From Bacteroidia bacterium (lineage in GTDB: Bacteria > Bacteroidota > Bacteroidia > UKL13-3), in contig JACMQU010000033.1 of assembly GCA_014376805.1 (NCBI GenBank), positions 1 to 40,121 on the forward strand: a stretch of 40,121 bases of DNA, in the 5' to 3' direction. Under the pieces are notes generated by a model. That model had not been told where the DNA came from and ran no database searches. It saw only the letters and a program-made list of their open reading frames with translations. Within the stretch, counting starts at the first letter, position 1. Each line of letters begins with the position of its first letter. Shown here in pieces: positions 1-7,920 of the stretch. The position numbers were made by a program, and so were the translations under genes.

Positions 1-2861
1 ATATTTTTCTGCCATTTAAGTACACTGCCTCTTTTGCCACTTAATGTAATGGTAACATTACTACCTGTGCACACTGTATCATTGCCGCTTAATGTGCCTC
101 CCAATGTTGCAGAATCAACACTAATCAAAGCCGGAACTGAATTAACAGCATTGCATGCCCCCGAGATACCATTTTGAACAACTGCCCTGTACTTTGTGCT
201 TTGTGTTATACCTGAATAAAACATTGAAGTTGTTGTATTGACTATGGACAGCCACGAGCTGTATGGCGCATTTGCGTATTCCCATCTTAAAACAGAACCG
301 GTATGCCCGGCTAAAGTTAGGCTGCCCGATGAGCCACTACAAATGGTATCAAACAATATATTTAGAGCACCCGGGTTTGTTGCCGGATATACCCTGATGG
401 TATCATACGAAAAAGTTGAACTACAACCCGACTGTGCGATTGTCCATTTATAAACATACACCGAAGGGTTACCTGTGTTACTGAGCCCTGTAATATTGCT
501 GTTTGGCGAAGCTGATGAAGTAATTGCATCACCTGTTGGTCCGGATATTTTGCTCCAGTTGCCACTCCCTATAACGGGTGTATTGCCGTTCAGCGTGGTT
601 ATACTAACGCCACACAATACCTGGTTTGCACCGGCATTGGCTATGGTTGGCGGCGGATTAACAGTGATTAGTTGGGTATCTTTAAGTGAGGTGCCACACT
701 CATTGATTGCAGTAACTAAAACCCTGTAAATAACGGTTAAGGTTGTTGTATTGGTAAATGAAATGACAGGGTTACGGCTGCTGCTGTTACCACTTATAAA
801 TGTATATCCCGCCGGAGATATACTCCAGTTATAGGATGTAATGTTTCCAAAACTGCTGTCGTAAAAAGGAGTATGAGATATATTGGTGGAATTAAAGGCC
901 AGTACCTGCAGGCTATCACAATAAGTTTTATCAGATGGTAAGGTAACTACAGGAACATCTTTCACAGTTATGAAGGTATCTTTATTCACGGCACCACAAC
1001 TGTTGGTAACCGTTAATCTTATTCTGTACTTCCCCTTTGTAGTAAAATTGAACACGTTGTTTATGCTTGATGAGTTGGTTCCAACATAAGTAAACTTGCT
1101 ACCTGCCGGCACATTTAATAAGGTAAGACTGTCTGCAATACTCCATGCATAATTGGTGGTACCACAACTGCTTAAAGTGTTTGAAAGATTGGTAAAAGTA
1201 ACAAGACTATTGCTGCATTTATTTACGGGTGATTGTATAAATGTAAATGCAGGTAAAGGGGGTGGCTGAACACAAATTGTTTTGGTGATTGTATCTCTAC
1301 CACAAGGTGAATTGTTATTTAATATTATAAGTCTTACTGTATAATAGCCAAGATTTTGAAAACTCACAGACAAAGTATTTGTTGCACTTAAACCCGTCAT
1401 AGTTCCACTTAATAAAGTCCAACCAGTAGAAGGTAGAATTGACCAAGTTTTAAAATAATTGGTATCACAAACACCTGCAAGTCCCGCAGTGTTTGCAGTT
1501 GCTAAAATATACCTACCTGCTATTGAAGAATTGAAAATGGAGACAGGGGTATTTATACATGCAATTGAATCTGGTGATACACTTATCCTAGCTATTGGTT
1601 TTGATGAAAGTTGAATCGGATCTACTGTATTGGTTGATGCTCCGCATAGATTGATAGCGGTAATCTTCAAATAATACGAGTTTGGGTAAGAATTAGGGGT
1701 AACATAACCACATGAATTGTTAAAATAAGTTTTAACAAAAGTGCTTGGCGGAGGATGTTGAAAAATTGTATCCACACCTTTATCATTACTTTCAATTTTA
1801 TAGATAGTACCTGGGCTGTTTGTTGAAAAACCAGATATATTAAAACTATAAGATCGCGGTATACATTGACCAGTTGTACTTCCTGGATTAGGCATTGAAA
1901 CAGAGGGATTGGATCCTATATAAATGCCATAATTTTTCGAAATCGAACAGGCATTTGAATTGGTTACAGTAAGTGTTAGTGTATATGACCCAATATTAGT
2001 ATATGAATGTGCAACGCTTGAGAAAGTTGAAGTACTATTATAGTTAGTGGTAGCATCACCCCAAATTATATTATAATCCGTATTACTTGAAATTGTACTA
2101 CTAAAGTCTGCCACAGTCAATGTATATGGAAATGAATCACAATCTGTAAAAGAAGTAGCTGAAACGGCTGAAAAATTAGGTGTGGTGAATGGATCAATTA
2201 TTAAACTAGGGTCCGGTATTTTCTTCACACCTACATTCTGACTCAGACTATCTTTACATCCATACGCATCAGTCACTACTAATTTAACACCGTATATAAC
2301 AGTTCCTCCACCAACAACAGCATTAAACTGAACGGATGGATTGGGGGTTGTGGTTGCAGATGGCGCTCCTGCAGTAGTACTAAAGTTCCAGCTGTTAGTT
2401 AATGTTCCAACACCTGTTGAGGTGTCTGTAAAATTAACAGTAGTACCGGCGCATGCATTATTTGGCGTAAAGGTAAAACCTGCCACAGGTTTTGTGATCG
2501 CAATATTGAGCAGCGTATCTCCAACAATTAATGTGGGAGATAACCTCACAATTCTTAGCGAATAGGTATTTGCCGGTGATAATCCGGTGGGAATGGTAAT
2601 TGTAAAAGATTTTGTTGTGGCTGAACCAACTATACTGAACGAAGAAAATGAACCACCGGGATTGCTGAACTGCGCCGTAAAAGTTGAACTGCCAAATGAA
2701 CCCGTTGTATCAAAGGTTACAGTATAAGTACGCCCTAGACAAAAATGAATATTGGTGCTGTCGTTGTTGATTTTTGTGCGTAGTATGGACTGTCCTTTTA
2801 CCCCAAAGATACTTGCACTCCACAAAAGCAAAACAATTATAATGGGTAGTACTTTTTTCAT
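1..2861 (-). CDS. Giant secreted PKD/Ig-repeat adhesin-like protein, 3' end outside window
   Basis: The minus strand is open from an ATG at 2861 to the window edge, about 953 codons with no stop. The N-terminus is a signal peptide (MKKVLPIIIVLLLWSASIFG). After it come many beta-sandwich repeats of PKD and Ig-like type: one around residues 125-200 has the NFTDTSTG and SVQFNA pattern, the next has WGDATTNYNS followed by AHSYTNIGSYTLTLTV, the classic PKD ending. Later repeats carry paired cysteines and a GANQVLCG type opening. This is typical of very large cell-surface proteins of Bacteroidota exported by the type IX secretion system, usually ending in a gliding-motility-type C-terminal sorting domain; that end is not in this window, so the export route is inferred. 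A weak -7-like TATCTTTC lies at 2902-2909 upstream. Small open frames on the plus strand here are shadows. Adhesion or matrix function is a family inference. Confidence 0.85.
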   Translation of the reverse strand, partial: MKKVLPIIIVLLLWSASIFGVKGQSILRTKINNDSTNIHFCLGRTYTVTFDTTGSFGSSTFTAQFSNPGGSFSSFSIVGSATTKSFTITIPTGLSPANTYSLRIVRLSPTLIVGDTLLNIAITKPVAGFTFTPNNACAGTTVNFTDTSTGVGTLTNSWNFSTTAGAPSATTTPNPSVQFNAVVGGGTVIYGVKLVVTDAYGCKDSLSQNVGVKKIPDPSLIIDPFTTPNFSAVSATSFTDCDSFPYTLTVADFSSTISSNTDYNIIWGDATTNYNSTSTFSSVAHSYTNIGSYTLTLTVTNSNACSISKNYGIYIGSNPSVSMPNPGSTTGQCIPRSYSFNISGFSTNSPGTIYKIESNDKGVDTIFQHPPPSTFVKTYFNNSCGYVTPNSYPNSYYLKITAINLCGASTNTVDPIQLSSKPIARISVSPDSIACINTPVSIFNSSIAGRYILATANTAGLAGVCDTNYFKTWSILPSTGWTLLSGTMTGLSATNTLSVSFQNLGYYTVRLIILNNNSPCGRDTITKTICVQPPPLPAFTFIQSPVNKCSNSLVTFTNLSNTLSSCGTTNYAWSIADSLTLLNVPAGSKFTYVGTNSSSINNVFNFTTKGKYRIRLTVTNSCGAVNKDTFITVKDVPVVTLPSDKTYCDSLQVLAFNSTNISHTPFYDSSFGNITSYNWSISPAGYTFISGNSSSRNPVISFTNTTTLTVIYRVLVTAINECGTSLKDTQLITVNPPPTIANAGANQVLCGVSITTLNGNTPVIGSGNWSKISGPTGDAITSSASPNSNITGLSNTGNPSVYVYKWTIAQSGCSSTFSYDTIRVYPATNPGALNILFDTICSGSSGSLTLAGHTGSVLRWEYANAPYSSWLSIVNTTTSMFYSGITQSTKYRAVVQNGISGACNAVNSVPALISVDSATLGGTLSGNDTVCTGSNVTITLSGKRGSVLKWQKN

Positions 2862-2929
2862 CAGGTAGTGGGCAGTTGATTTATTGGTTAAGATAAGTAT
2901 GGAAAGATAAATTTTTTTTAAATAAAATA

Positions 2930-3106
2930 TCAGCACATCCTCATAAATACCACATTTGCATGAGTATGCTTTTGATTATTCATCATATGTTTTTCATTTA
3001 CCACGTTAAAAATTTTATTGTTTCTGGTTAGCTCATCAACTACATGGCCACGATGCGCTTGCAGCCAATATGTTGAATGTTTGAACAACCTGCAAAAATG
3101 AGCAAT
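2930..3106 (-). other. Possible gene remnant in the 2862-3246 intergenic region
   Basis: The 385-base gap between the adhesin start and the DUF3307 gene holds no complete gene. On the minus strand a frame is open for 58 codons between a TAA at 3107-3109 and a TGA at 2930-2932. It has no good start and reads protein-like (for example STYWLQAHRGHVVDELTRNN). I do not recognise it. It may be a decayed gene end or chance; an open frame this short is not strong evidence. Confidence 0.2.
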
Positions 3107-3116
3107 TTAATTGCTC
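3100..3116. repeat. Perfect 17-bp palindrome (GAGCAATT-T-AATTGCTC)
   Basis: Two perfect 8-bp arms around a single central base. It sits between the adhesin promoter region and the 3' end of the DUF3307 gene. It could be a protein-binding site or a weak hairpin; there is no T-run, so it is not a convincing terminator. Confidence 0.4.
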
Positions 3117-3246
3117 CAAAAAATACCACTTTATAGGTATTTTTTAACTTTGGAAGCGTATAAAAAAAATAAAATGTTTTAAATGGATCAGTTGTTACCG
3201 TTCCAGTTTGATACTGTAAAAATTAAGTACATTTGGGCTGATCAAA

Positions 3247-4017
3247 TCAAGCTATGAAAATTTTTAGCAAGCAGTTTATACCCACACCAACCAAGATACA
3301 AATAGCATAACTCATCATGGTTCCAACCAGCACATATTCACTTCGTAAATGAGAATCTTTGTCGGCAAAACGAATGATACTTTTACCCGTTATCAAAAAA
3401 CCAATCGCTTCATATTGCCCCAATAAAACAAAAGTAAGAATGATAATGCGTTCAAATATCCCGATGATGCGCCCACCATTTTCATTGGTATTATTTTGCA
3501 CCCCATGTTCATTTTCAATTCCTTCAAGAGTGGATTTTCGAATTTTTTTAGTAGCCAGTTTTATGACCATACCTACAGGCAGAGTTACTAAAACATAGCC
3601 AAGCAATATAAGACTAAGCCTGTAATCGGTAAAAGGTAAGCGATACGCAACCTCAAGTTGCTGCCACAAATCGAAATGCCAGGCCCATGCTATGATCAAT
3701 ACCGTAATATGTAAGAGCTGATCGGCGATAAAAAGTTTCATAGCCGAAAGAAATGGATTTTGCTGCGCCTTAATCTTCAATCCATCAATGAGGTAATGGA
3801 GCAGGGCTATTAGAGCTGAACCAAACCACCAGCCAGTTATTAGGGCTGTACTCATATAAACCCCTATGATGTGAAATAGCATTGAACGCGTAAGCCAACC
3901 TTTATTCTGAACCATCTTATTTGATTGTAAAATAAAATCGCTCAACACATGAGCCAATACTAATCGTATTAAAAAACTTCCATGTTCGGGGGTAAACAGC
4001 ATAATTTGTGAGTTCAT
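3247..4017 (-). CDS. DUF3307 family integral membrane protein
   Basis: 256 residues starting at ATG 4017. The opening LVLAHVLSDFILQSNKMV is the hallmark of the DUF3307 family (a histidine- and aspartate-bearing first membrane helix), followed by several more hydrophobic segments (about 45-75, 105-125, 138-160, 195-215, 230-255) with a polar loop around residues 160-190. The biochemical role of the family is not known to me. It lies 16 bp downstream of the satD gene on the same strand, so the two are very likely co-transcribed. SatD and DUF3307 proteins are often neighbours, which suggests a functional pair of a cytosolic regulator and a membrane partner. Inner-membrane location is inferred from hydrophobicity. 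Confidence 0.8.
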   Translation of the reverse strand: MNSQIMLFTPEHGSFLIRLVLAHVLSDFILQSNKMVQNKGWLTRSMLFHIIGVYMSTALITGWWFGSALIALLHYLIDGLKIKAQQNPFLSAMKLFIADQLLHITVLIIAWAWHFDLWQQLEVAYRLPFTDYRLSLILLGYVLVTLPVGMVIKLATKKIRKSTLEGIENEHGVQNNTNENGGRIIGIFERIIILTFVLLGQYEAIGFLITGKSIIRFADKDSHLRSEYVLVGTMMSYAICILVGVGINCLLKIFIA

Positions 4018-4033
4018 AGGTTCATTTGTTAAT

Positions 4034-4723
4034 TCATTTATTATAAATTATTTCAAAGCGTTTTACCATCCCTTCAATTGCGTTCCAACCGGCGCTATTG
4101 GATCGCTGATTTACCGCTGATTGCGCAATTTTCAATTTATGAGCAATCTCTGTTTCGGTGTAGCCCAATAGTTTTAAATTAATAACTTCACACTGTAATG
4201 CCGTAGTGCGCGATATAATATAATCAAGCAGCAAACATTCAATTGCTAGCTCATTCGAAAAGGAATCTTCTGTAGCTATCCCCATACTTTGTTTACCCTG
4301 GGTAAGCTTATCCAATAAATGCCCGGATAACAAAAACGCAGGTCCGTTTGCTGTGCCTAATTTATTAAGGCCCTTATCAACGTTACCTATACCAATACCA
4401 ATGCGTGTATCAAACATGGATACCGGCAAAGCCATCTCATTTTTTTTTGCATTCTTAGCTCTCGATCTTAGTTCGTTTGATTCTGTGGGATTGAGGCTCT
4501 TAATAAAAGTTTTTATAATTAGCGCTATACGTAAAGCATATTCAGGTGTGTGTAAAAGACATTGAAAACTATCGCCCCTGTACATTTCAACCTGCATCCC
4601 ATAGTCTTTACCCCATTGCCTTAAAGCCGCATCAACACTTGTAATAAGCATTTGCCGTTCCTTAATACACATTTTGGTTGATCGAACAATATCACCGGTT
4701 ATGACTGCCTTTTTAAATATCAT
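4034..4723 (-). CDS. SatD family protein: cyclase-like N-terminal domain plus C-terminal HTH
   Basis: The likely start is the ATG at 4723 (229 residues); a longer frame would need a TTG at 4735 that lies at the edge of the palindrome array. The N-terminal half matches the SatD family, opening with AVITGDIVRST. Motifs in order are ITGDIVRST (Asp11), YRGDSFQ (Asp51), RIGIGIG (about 107-113) and GPAFLLSG (about 127-134). By eye these parallel the order of motifs in class III nucleotidyl cyclases (two metal-binding Asp, RIGI, GPAVN). The last ~50 residues (LKLLGYTETEIAHKLKIAQS) form a sigma-region-4-like helix-turn-helix. A DNA-binding regulator with a nucleotide-sensing domain is my inference; catalytic activity is not established. 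The five-palindrome array directly upstream is a plausible target, implying autoregulation of satD and the downstream DUF3307 gene. Confidence 0.8.
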   Translation of the reverse strand: MIFKKAVITGDIVRSTKMCIKERQMLITSVDAALRQWGKDYGMQVEMYRGDSFQCLLHTPEYALRIALIIKTFIKSLNPTESNELRSRAKNAKKNEMALPVSMFDTRIGIGIGNVDKGLNKLGTANGPAFLLSGHLLDKLTQGKQSMGIATEDSFSNELAIECLLLDYIISRTTALQCEVINLKLLGYTETEIAHKLKIAQSAVNQRSNSAGWNAIEGMVKRFEIIYNK

Positions 4724-4735
4724 AATTTTATGCAA

Positions 4736-4871
4736 TATAAGGTTATAGCCTTATAATCTTCAAATATAAGGTTGTAGACTTATATTAGTCTATTATAAGG
4801 TTTAAACCTTATAATGGGTCAATATAAGGTTATAACCTTATAATCGTTAAATATAAGGTTTAAACCTTATA
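4736..4871. promoter_or_regulatory. Array of five 20-bp palindromes at exact 29-bp spacing (candidate operators)
   Basis: Palindromes occupy 4736-4755, 4765-4784, 4794-4813, 4823-4842 and 4852-4871, so starts are exactly 29 bp apart. Copies 3 and 5 are identical and perfect (TATAAGGTTTAAACCTTATA); copy 4 is perfect with TATA at the centre; copies 1 and 2 are imperfect variants. The four 9-bp spacers (4756-4764, 4785-4793, 4814-4822, 4843-4851) are mostly unrelated. The array ends 12 bp before the satD ATG. Palindromes with almost no loop suit a dimeric DNA-binding protein better than RNA hairpins. SatD carries an HTH and is the obvious candidate binder. The array does not look like CRISPR: spacers are too short and no cas genes are present. 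Confidence 0.8.
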
Positions 4872-4925
4872 TTAACTTTAAACAACATTTGCAGATACTC
4901 ATTAAAAAACAACCTCTTTGTTTTA

Positions 4926-5537
4926 CTAAAACAACCCGTTCACTTCTCCCTCAATCCTGCTGATAATAGCACCAAGATGCTCTGAGTTCTCGGCAAAATT
5001 TAATTCATCCACTTCAATAATCAGGTGCTTCGGCTTATAACTGCTGATCCATGCTTCGTAACGCTCGTTGAGCCTTCGCAGATAATCTAAACGGATACTG
5101 TCTTCATATTCTCTTCCGCGCTTTTGTATATTGTTTACAAGACTTGGAATGGATGCCCGTAAATAAATTAAAAGATCTGGTGCTTTAACGGTCTGGCTTA
5201 ATGATTCAAACATCTTCTGGTAGGTTTCGAAATCGCGGGTGCTCATCAGACCCATGCTATGCAGGTTTGGTGCAAAGATATGAGCATCCTCATATATGGT
5301 GCGATCCTGAATAATGTTCTTTTTTGATTTTTGAAGGTGAAGTAAGGTATTGTAGCGTGCATGCAAAAAATAAATCTGCAGATTAAAGCTCCAACGCTGC
5401 ATGTCTTCATAAAAATCGCTGATATATGGATTGTCTTCTACATTCTCATAATGTGGTTCGAATTTGTAGTGCTTTGAAAGCAATGTGGTAAGTGTGGTTT
5501 TACCTGACCCTATATTACCCGCGATGGCTAAATGCAT
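4926..5537 (-). CDS. Deoxynucleoside kinase family protein
   Basis: 203 residues from the ATG at 5537; a longer frame exists but needs a TTG and adds an unconserved 19-residue extension. It opens directly with the P-loop (MHLAIAGNIGSGKTTL). Further family marks are YISDFYEDMQRWSFNLQIYFL (substrate-binding region), a DRTIYEDA segment equivalent to the DRS motif, and RGREYEDSIRLDYL near the lid. It should phosphorylate deoxynucleosides using ATP in the salvage pathway; the exact base specificity (dA/dG versus dC) cannot be read. It lies upstream of satD on the same strand but is separated by the palindrome array, so satD may have separate control. A TAGATTTG -7 match sits upstream. Confidence 0.88.
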   Translation of the reverse strand: MHLAIAGNIGSGKTTLTTLLSKHYKFEPHYENVEDNPYISDFYEDMQRWSFNLQIYFLHARYNTLLHLQKSKKNIIQDRTIYEDAHIFAPNLHSMGLMSTRDFETYQKMFESLSQTVKAPDLLIYLRASIPSLVNNIQKRGREYEDSIRLDYLRRLNERYEAWISSYKPKHLIIEVDELNFAENSEHLGAIISRIEGEVNGLF

Positions 5538-5591
5538 AATTAGTAGCTTAATTGTATATCCCTGCAAAAAACAACTTTTATACCGAACGAA

Positions 5592-5599
5592 CAAATCTA
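5592..5599 (-). promoter_or_regulatory. Candidate Bacteroidota -7 promoter element (TAGATTTG)
   Basis: Exact match to TAnnTTTG, 54 bases upstream of the kinase ATG at 5537. I see no convincing -33 element at the usual distance, so this is a weak call. Confidence 0.35.
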
Positions 5600-5640
5600 T
5601 ATGAACTTAGTGGATATTTTATTGTTCCCTCAGATTTTTT

Positions 5641-7062
5641 ATGCAAATTGCCAGTATGCAATTAGAATTTTACGGAGCAGCAAGAATGGTAACAGGAAGC
5701 AAACATCTGTTAGCCACCCCCAAAGGCACAAAAATACTCCTCGATTGTGGCCTTGTACAGGGCCATTTAGATAATCGTGATGAACTGAACCATAATTTTG
5801 GGTTCAACCCGCGGGAAGTGGATTACCTCATCCTTTCTCATGCACACATTGATCATTCGGGGCTCATCCCTCGCTTAGTTAGGTTGGGCTTTAAAGGCCT
5901 GATCTTTTGCACGCCTGCCACTAAAAGTTTGTGTGAACTAATGCTTATGGATTCTGCTTTTATTCAATCAGAGGATCTGAAATTTACCAATAAACGCAGA
6001 AGGAAAAAAGGAATGCCGCTCCTGGAACCTTTATATGATATAACCGATGTGGAACATGCATTGAAGTTATTTGAAGATGTAGGGTATGATGAACATCTGC
6101 AAATTGATGAAGAGATTAGCCTGTGCTTTAATGATGCAGGTCATTTGTTGGGAAGTGCCATTGTGAACCTGGATATTACAACTGGTGAGGAAGAGATGAT
6201 AACTATTACTTTCAGTGGCGATGTAGGCAGATATAATGACCCCATTTTAAGAGATCCTCAAGCTTTCAGGCAATGCGATTACTTAATTTGCGAGAGCACT
6301 TATGGCAACCGTTTACACCCCCTGATAAAGGATGCCGAAGGGGAGTTACTGAGCATTGTTAAACATACCTGTATAGACAAAAAAGGGAAGTTGATCATTC
6401 CTGCTTTTAGTGTTGACCGTACCCAGGAAATTATCTATATTCTGGATGAAGCGGCAAATGCCGGAAAGTTGCCCGACATTAAAGTATATGTTGATAGTCC
6501 GCTCTCTGTAAAGGCAACTGATGTTATCCGCAAACACCAGGAATGTTTCAGGAAAGAATTCATTGCTTATATAGCTAAAGACCCTGAGCCTTTCGGTTTC
6601 AAAAATCTTATCTATATTACAGATGTAGAACAATCGAAAAAGCTGAACGATTCTACCGAACCCTGCATCATCATTTCGGCAAGTGGAATGGCTGAGGCAG
6701 GCAGGGTCAAACATCATATAATGAATAATATCGAAGACCCTAAAAACACCATTCTGTTAGTTGGATATTGTACACCTGAAAGCCTGGGTGGTCATTTAAA
6801 AAATGGAGATAAGGAGGTAAGGATCTTCGCCGAAACCTACCCTGTAAAAGCAGCAGTAAGATCATTGGAATATTACAGTGCACATGCAGATTACAGCGAA
6901 CTTTTAAAATGGCTCGAATGCCAGGATGCCACAAAAATTAAAAAGGTGTTTTTAGTGCATGGAGAATATGAAGTGCAGCAAATCTTCAGGGAAAAACTAT
7001 TGGAAAAAGGGTTTGGTGATGTTGTAATCCCGGCAAGAGGGGAATCATTTAACATAAGCTGA
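5641..7062 (+). CDS. MBL-fold beta-CASP ribonuclease/exonuclease
   Basis: 473 residues from ATG 5641; an in-frame ATG at 5656 (MQLEFYGAARMVTGS) is equally plausible and fits the usual family start. The metallo-beta-lactamase motifs are complete: LLDCG (about 33-37), HAHIDH (67-72), DAGHLLGS and FSGDVG. The beta-CASP insertion follows, with CESTYG, then ISASGMAEAGRVKHH and YSAHADYSELL supplying the later metal-binding histidines, and FLVHGE near the end. This architecture is that of CPSF73-like/YSH1-type RNA-processing nucleases widespread in bacteria, so a two-zinc RNase in the cytoplasm is expected; the substrate is not known. It is divergent from the kinase gene, with about 100 bp between them. 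Confidence 0.9.
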   Translation: MQIASMQLEFYGAARMVTGSKHLLATPKGTKILLDCGLVQGHLDNRDELNHNFGFNPREVDYLILSHAHIDHSGLIPRLVRLGFKGLIFCTPATKSLCELMLMDSAFIQSEDLKFTNKRRRKKGMPLLEPLYDITDVEHALKLFEDVGYDEHLQIDEEISLCFNDAGHLLGSAIVNLDITTGEEEMITITFSGDVGRYNDPILRDPQAFRQCDYLICESTYGNRLHPLIKDAEGELLSIVKHTCIDKKGKLIIPAFSVDRTQEIIYILDEAANAGKLPDIKVYVDSPLSVKATDVIRKHQECFRKEFIAYIAKDPEPFGFKNLIYITDVEQSKKLNDSTEPCIIISASGMAEAGRVKHHIMNNIEDPKNTILLVGYCTPESLGGHLKNGDKEVRIFAETYPVKAAVRSLEYYSAHADYSELLKWLECQDATKIKKVFLVHGEYEVQQIFREKLLEKGFGDVVIPARGESFNIS

Positions 7063-7163
7063 AAGAAAGTTGATAGTTAATGGCCCATAAAAGAAATAGC
7101 GTAGGCCATGGTTGTGTAAGTGAGCGGTATCAGTTATGGTTTGATTGAAATTAAATAGGTAAA

Positions 7164-7610
7164 ATGCAAATTAAAATAACAACATTGAATAAAATTCTGA
7201 CTGTAATTATAGTTTTTTTATTCCTCACCTCGTGCGCAAAAATGACTGAAAAGCATTACAAATCTTCAGATGCAACAACTGGTGGTTTTATGGACGTGCA
7301 ACTCGACCTTAACACCGATAAGGCTTTACTTTTAATTTGTATAAACCAGAAGGAAGTAAGTGAGAATGATGCGGGGACTACATACAAGCCCGATACACTT
7401 TACGTAAAAGGTACCTGGAAAATTTCGGGAGACAAAATATGTTGTGAAATAAATGAGTCGGAAGAATTTATCGGGGACGCCTTTTTCAAATCAAATTTTC
7501 AAACTAAAGAAATTTCACAGAAGCACCATCAAATTTATTTTCCCATTTCTACAGATACTATTTTTATATTTGGACAACCTTGTATTGATACAGCAAACAC
7601 AAACCGCTAA
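7164..7610 (+). CDS. Small lipoprotein of unknown function
   Basis: 148 residues. The N-terminus is a lipoprotein signal: charged start, hydrophobic stretch (ILTVIIVFLFLTSC) and a lipobox LTSC with Cys24. The mature part has alternating beta-strand pattern (FMDVQLDLNTDKALLLIC, TLYVKGTWKISGDKICCEI) similar to small lipoproteins whose body describes a value scaled by dose, but I do not recognise a family. The stop codon overlaps the left end of a GC-rich imperfect palindrome (7606-7678), so this gene and that element may have arrived together. It lies 101 bp after the beta-CASP gene; co-transcription is uncertain. Confidence 0.7.
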   Translation: MQIKITTLNKILTVIIVFLFLTSCAKMTEKHYKSSDATTGGFMDVQLDLNTDKALLLICINQKEVSENDAGTTYKPDTLYVKGTWKISGDKICCEINESEEFIGDAFFKSNFQTKEISQKHHQIYFPISTDTIFIFGQPCIDTANTNR

Positions 7611-7678
7611 CCAAGCTGCAAGGCCTAATGTTGCGACCCACAGGCCTTGCTCAAGGGCCGCTTACACAGGCCAGTAGC
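7606..7678. repeat. GC-rich imperfect palindromic element flanked by AAACC direct repeats
   Basis: The 310-base gap 7611-7920 starts with a stretch clearly richer in G and C than its surroundings. It begins GCTA and ends TAGC, holds a perfect 9-bp inverted repeat GCAAGGCCT (7618-7626) / AGGCCTTGC (7642-7650), and has AAACC on both outer sides (7601-7605 and 7679-7683). No T-run follows, so it is a poor terminator. It could be a small non-autonomous mobile element, an attC-like site or a dispersed repeat. The rest of the gap, 7684-7907, is AT-rich and holds nothing I can name. Confidence 0.45.
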
Positions 7679-7907
7679 AAACCATTCTTTTAACAGGTAC
7701 TTACGGATCAAAAATATGTTAGTCGTTTTTTTCATGTGACTTTAACTATTAAAAAGTTTAAAGTTCAACGTTTATTTGGACTGTTTTTACCCACTATATT
7801 CAACATAGAGCCATAATTTAGCATCAACAAAAGAAATTAACTGTTAACATCAGAATTTAGTTAAGGTCTATAAACTTTGAACTTTTTTCAACTTTATTTT
7901 TTTTCAT

Positions 7908-7915
7908 TACCTTTG
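7908..7915 (+). promoter_or_regulatory. Candidate -7 element (TACCTTTG) next to the methyltransferase start
   Basis: Exact TAnnTTTG match ending 5 bases before the ATG at 7921. If used, the transcript would be leaderless or start near the second ATG at 7927. No clear -33 element. Confidence 0.3.
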
Positions 7916-7920
7916 GCACC

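Noticed and set aside
238-2565. Several short plus-strand frames
   Set aside because: They lie antisense to the continuous adhesin frame, which has signal peptide and domain logic.
4736-4871. CRISPR array
   Set aside because: Repeats are palindromes of 20 bp that vary between copies, spacers are only 9 bp, and no cas genes are present.
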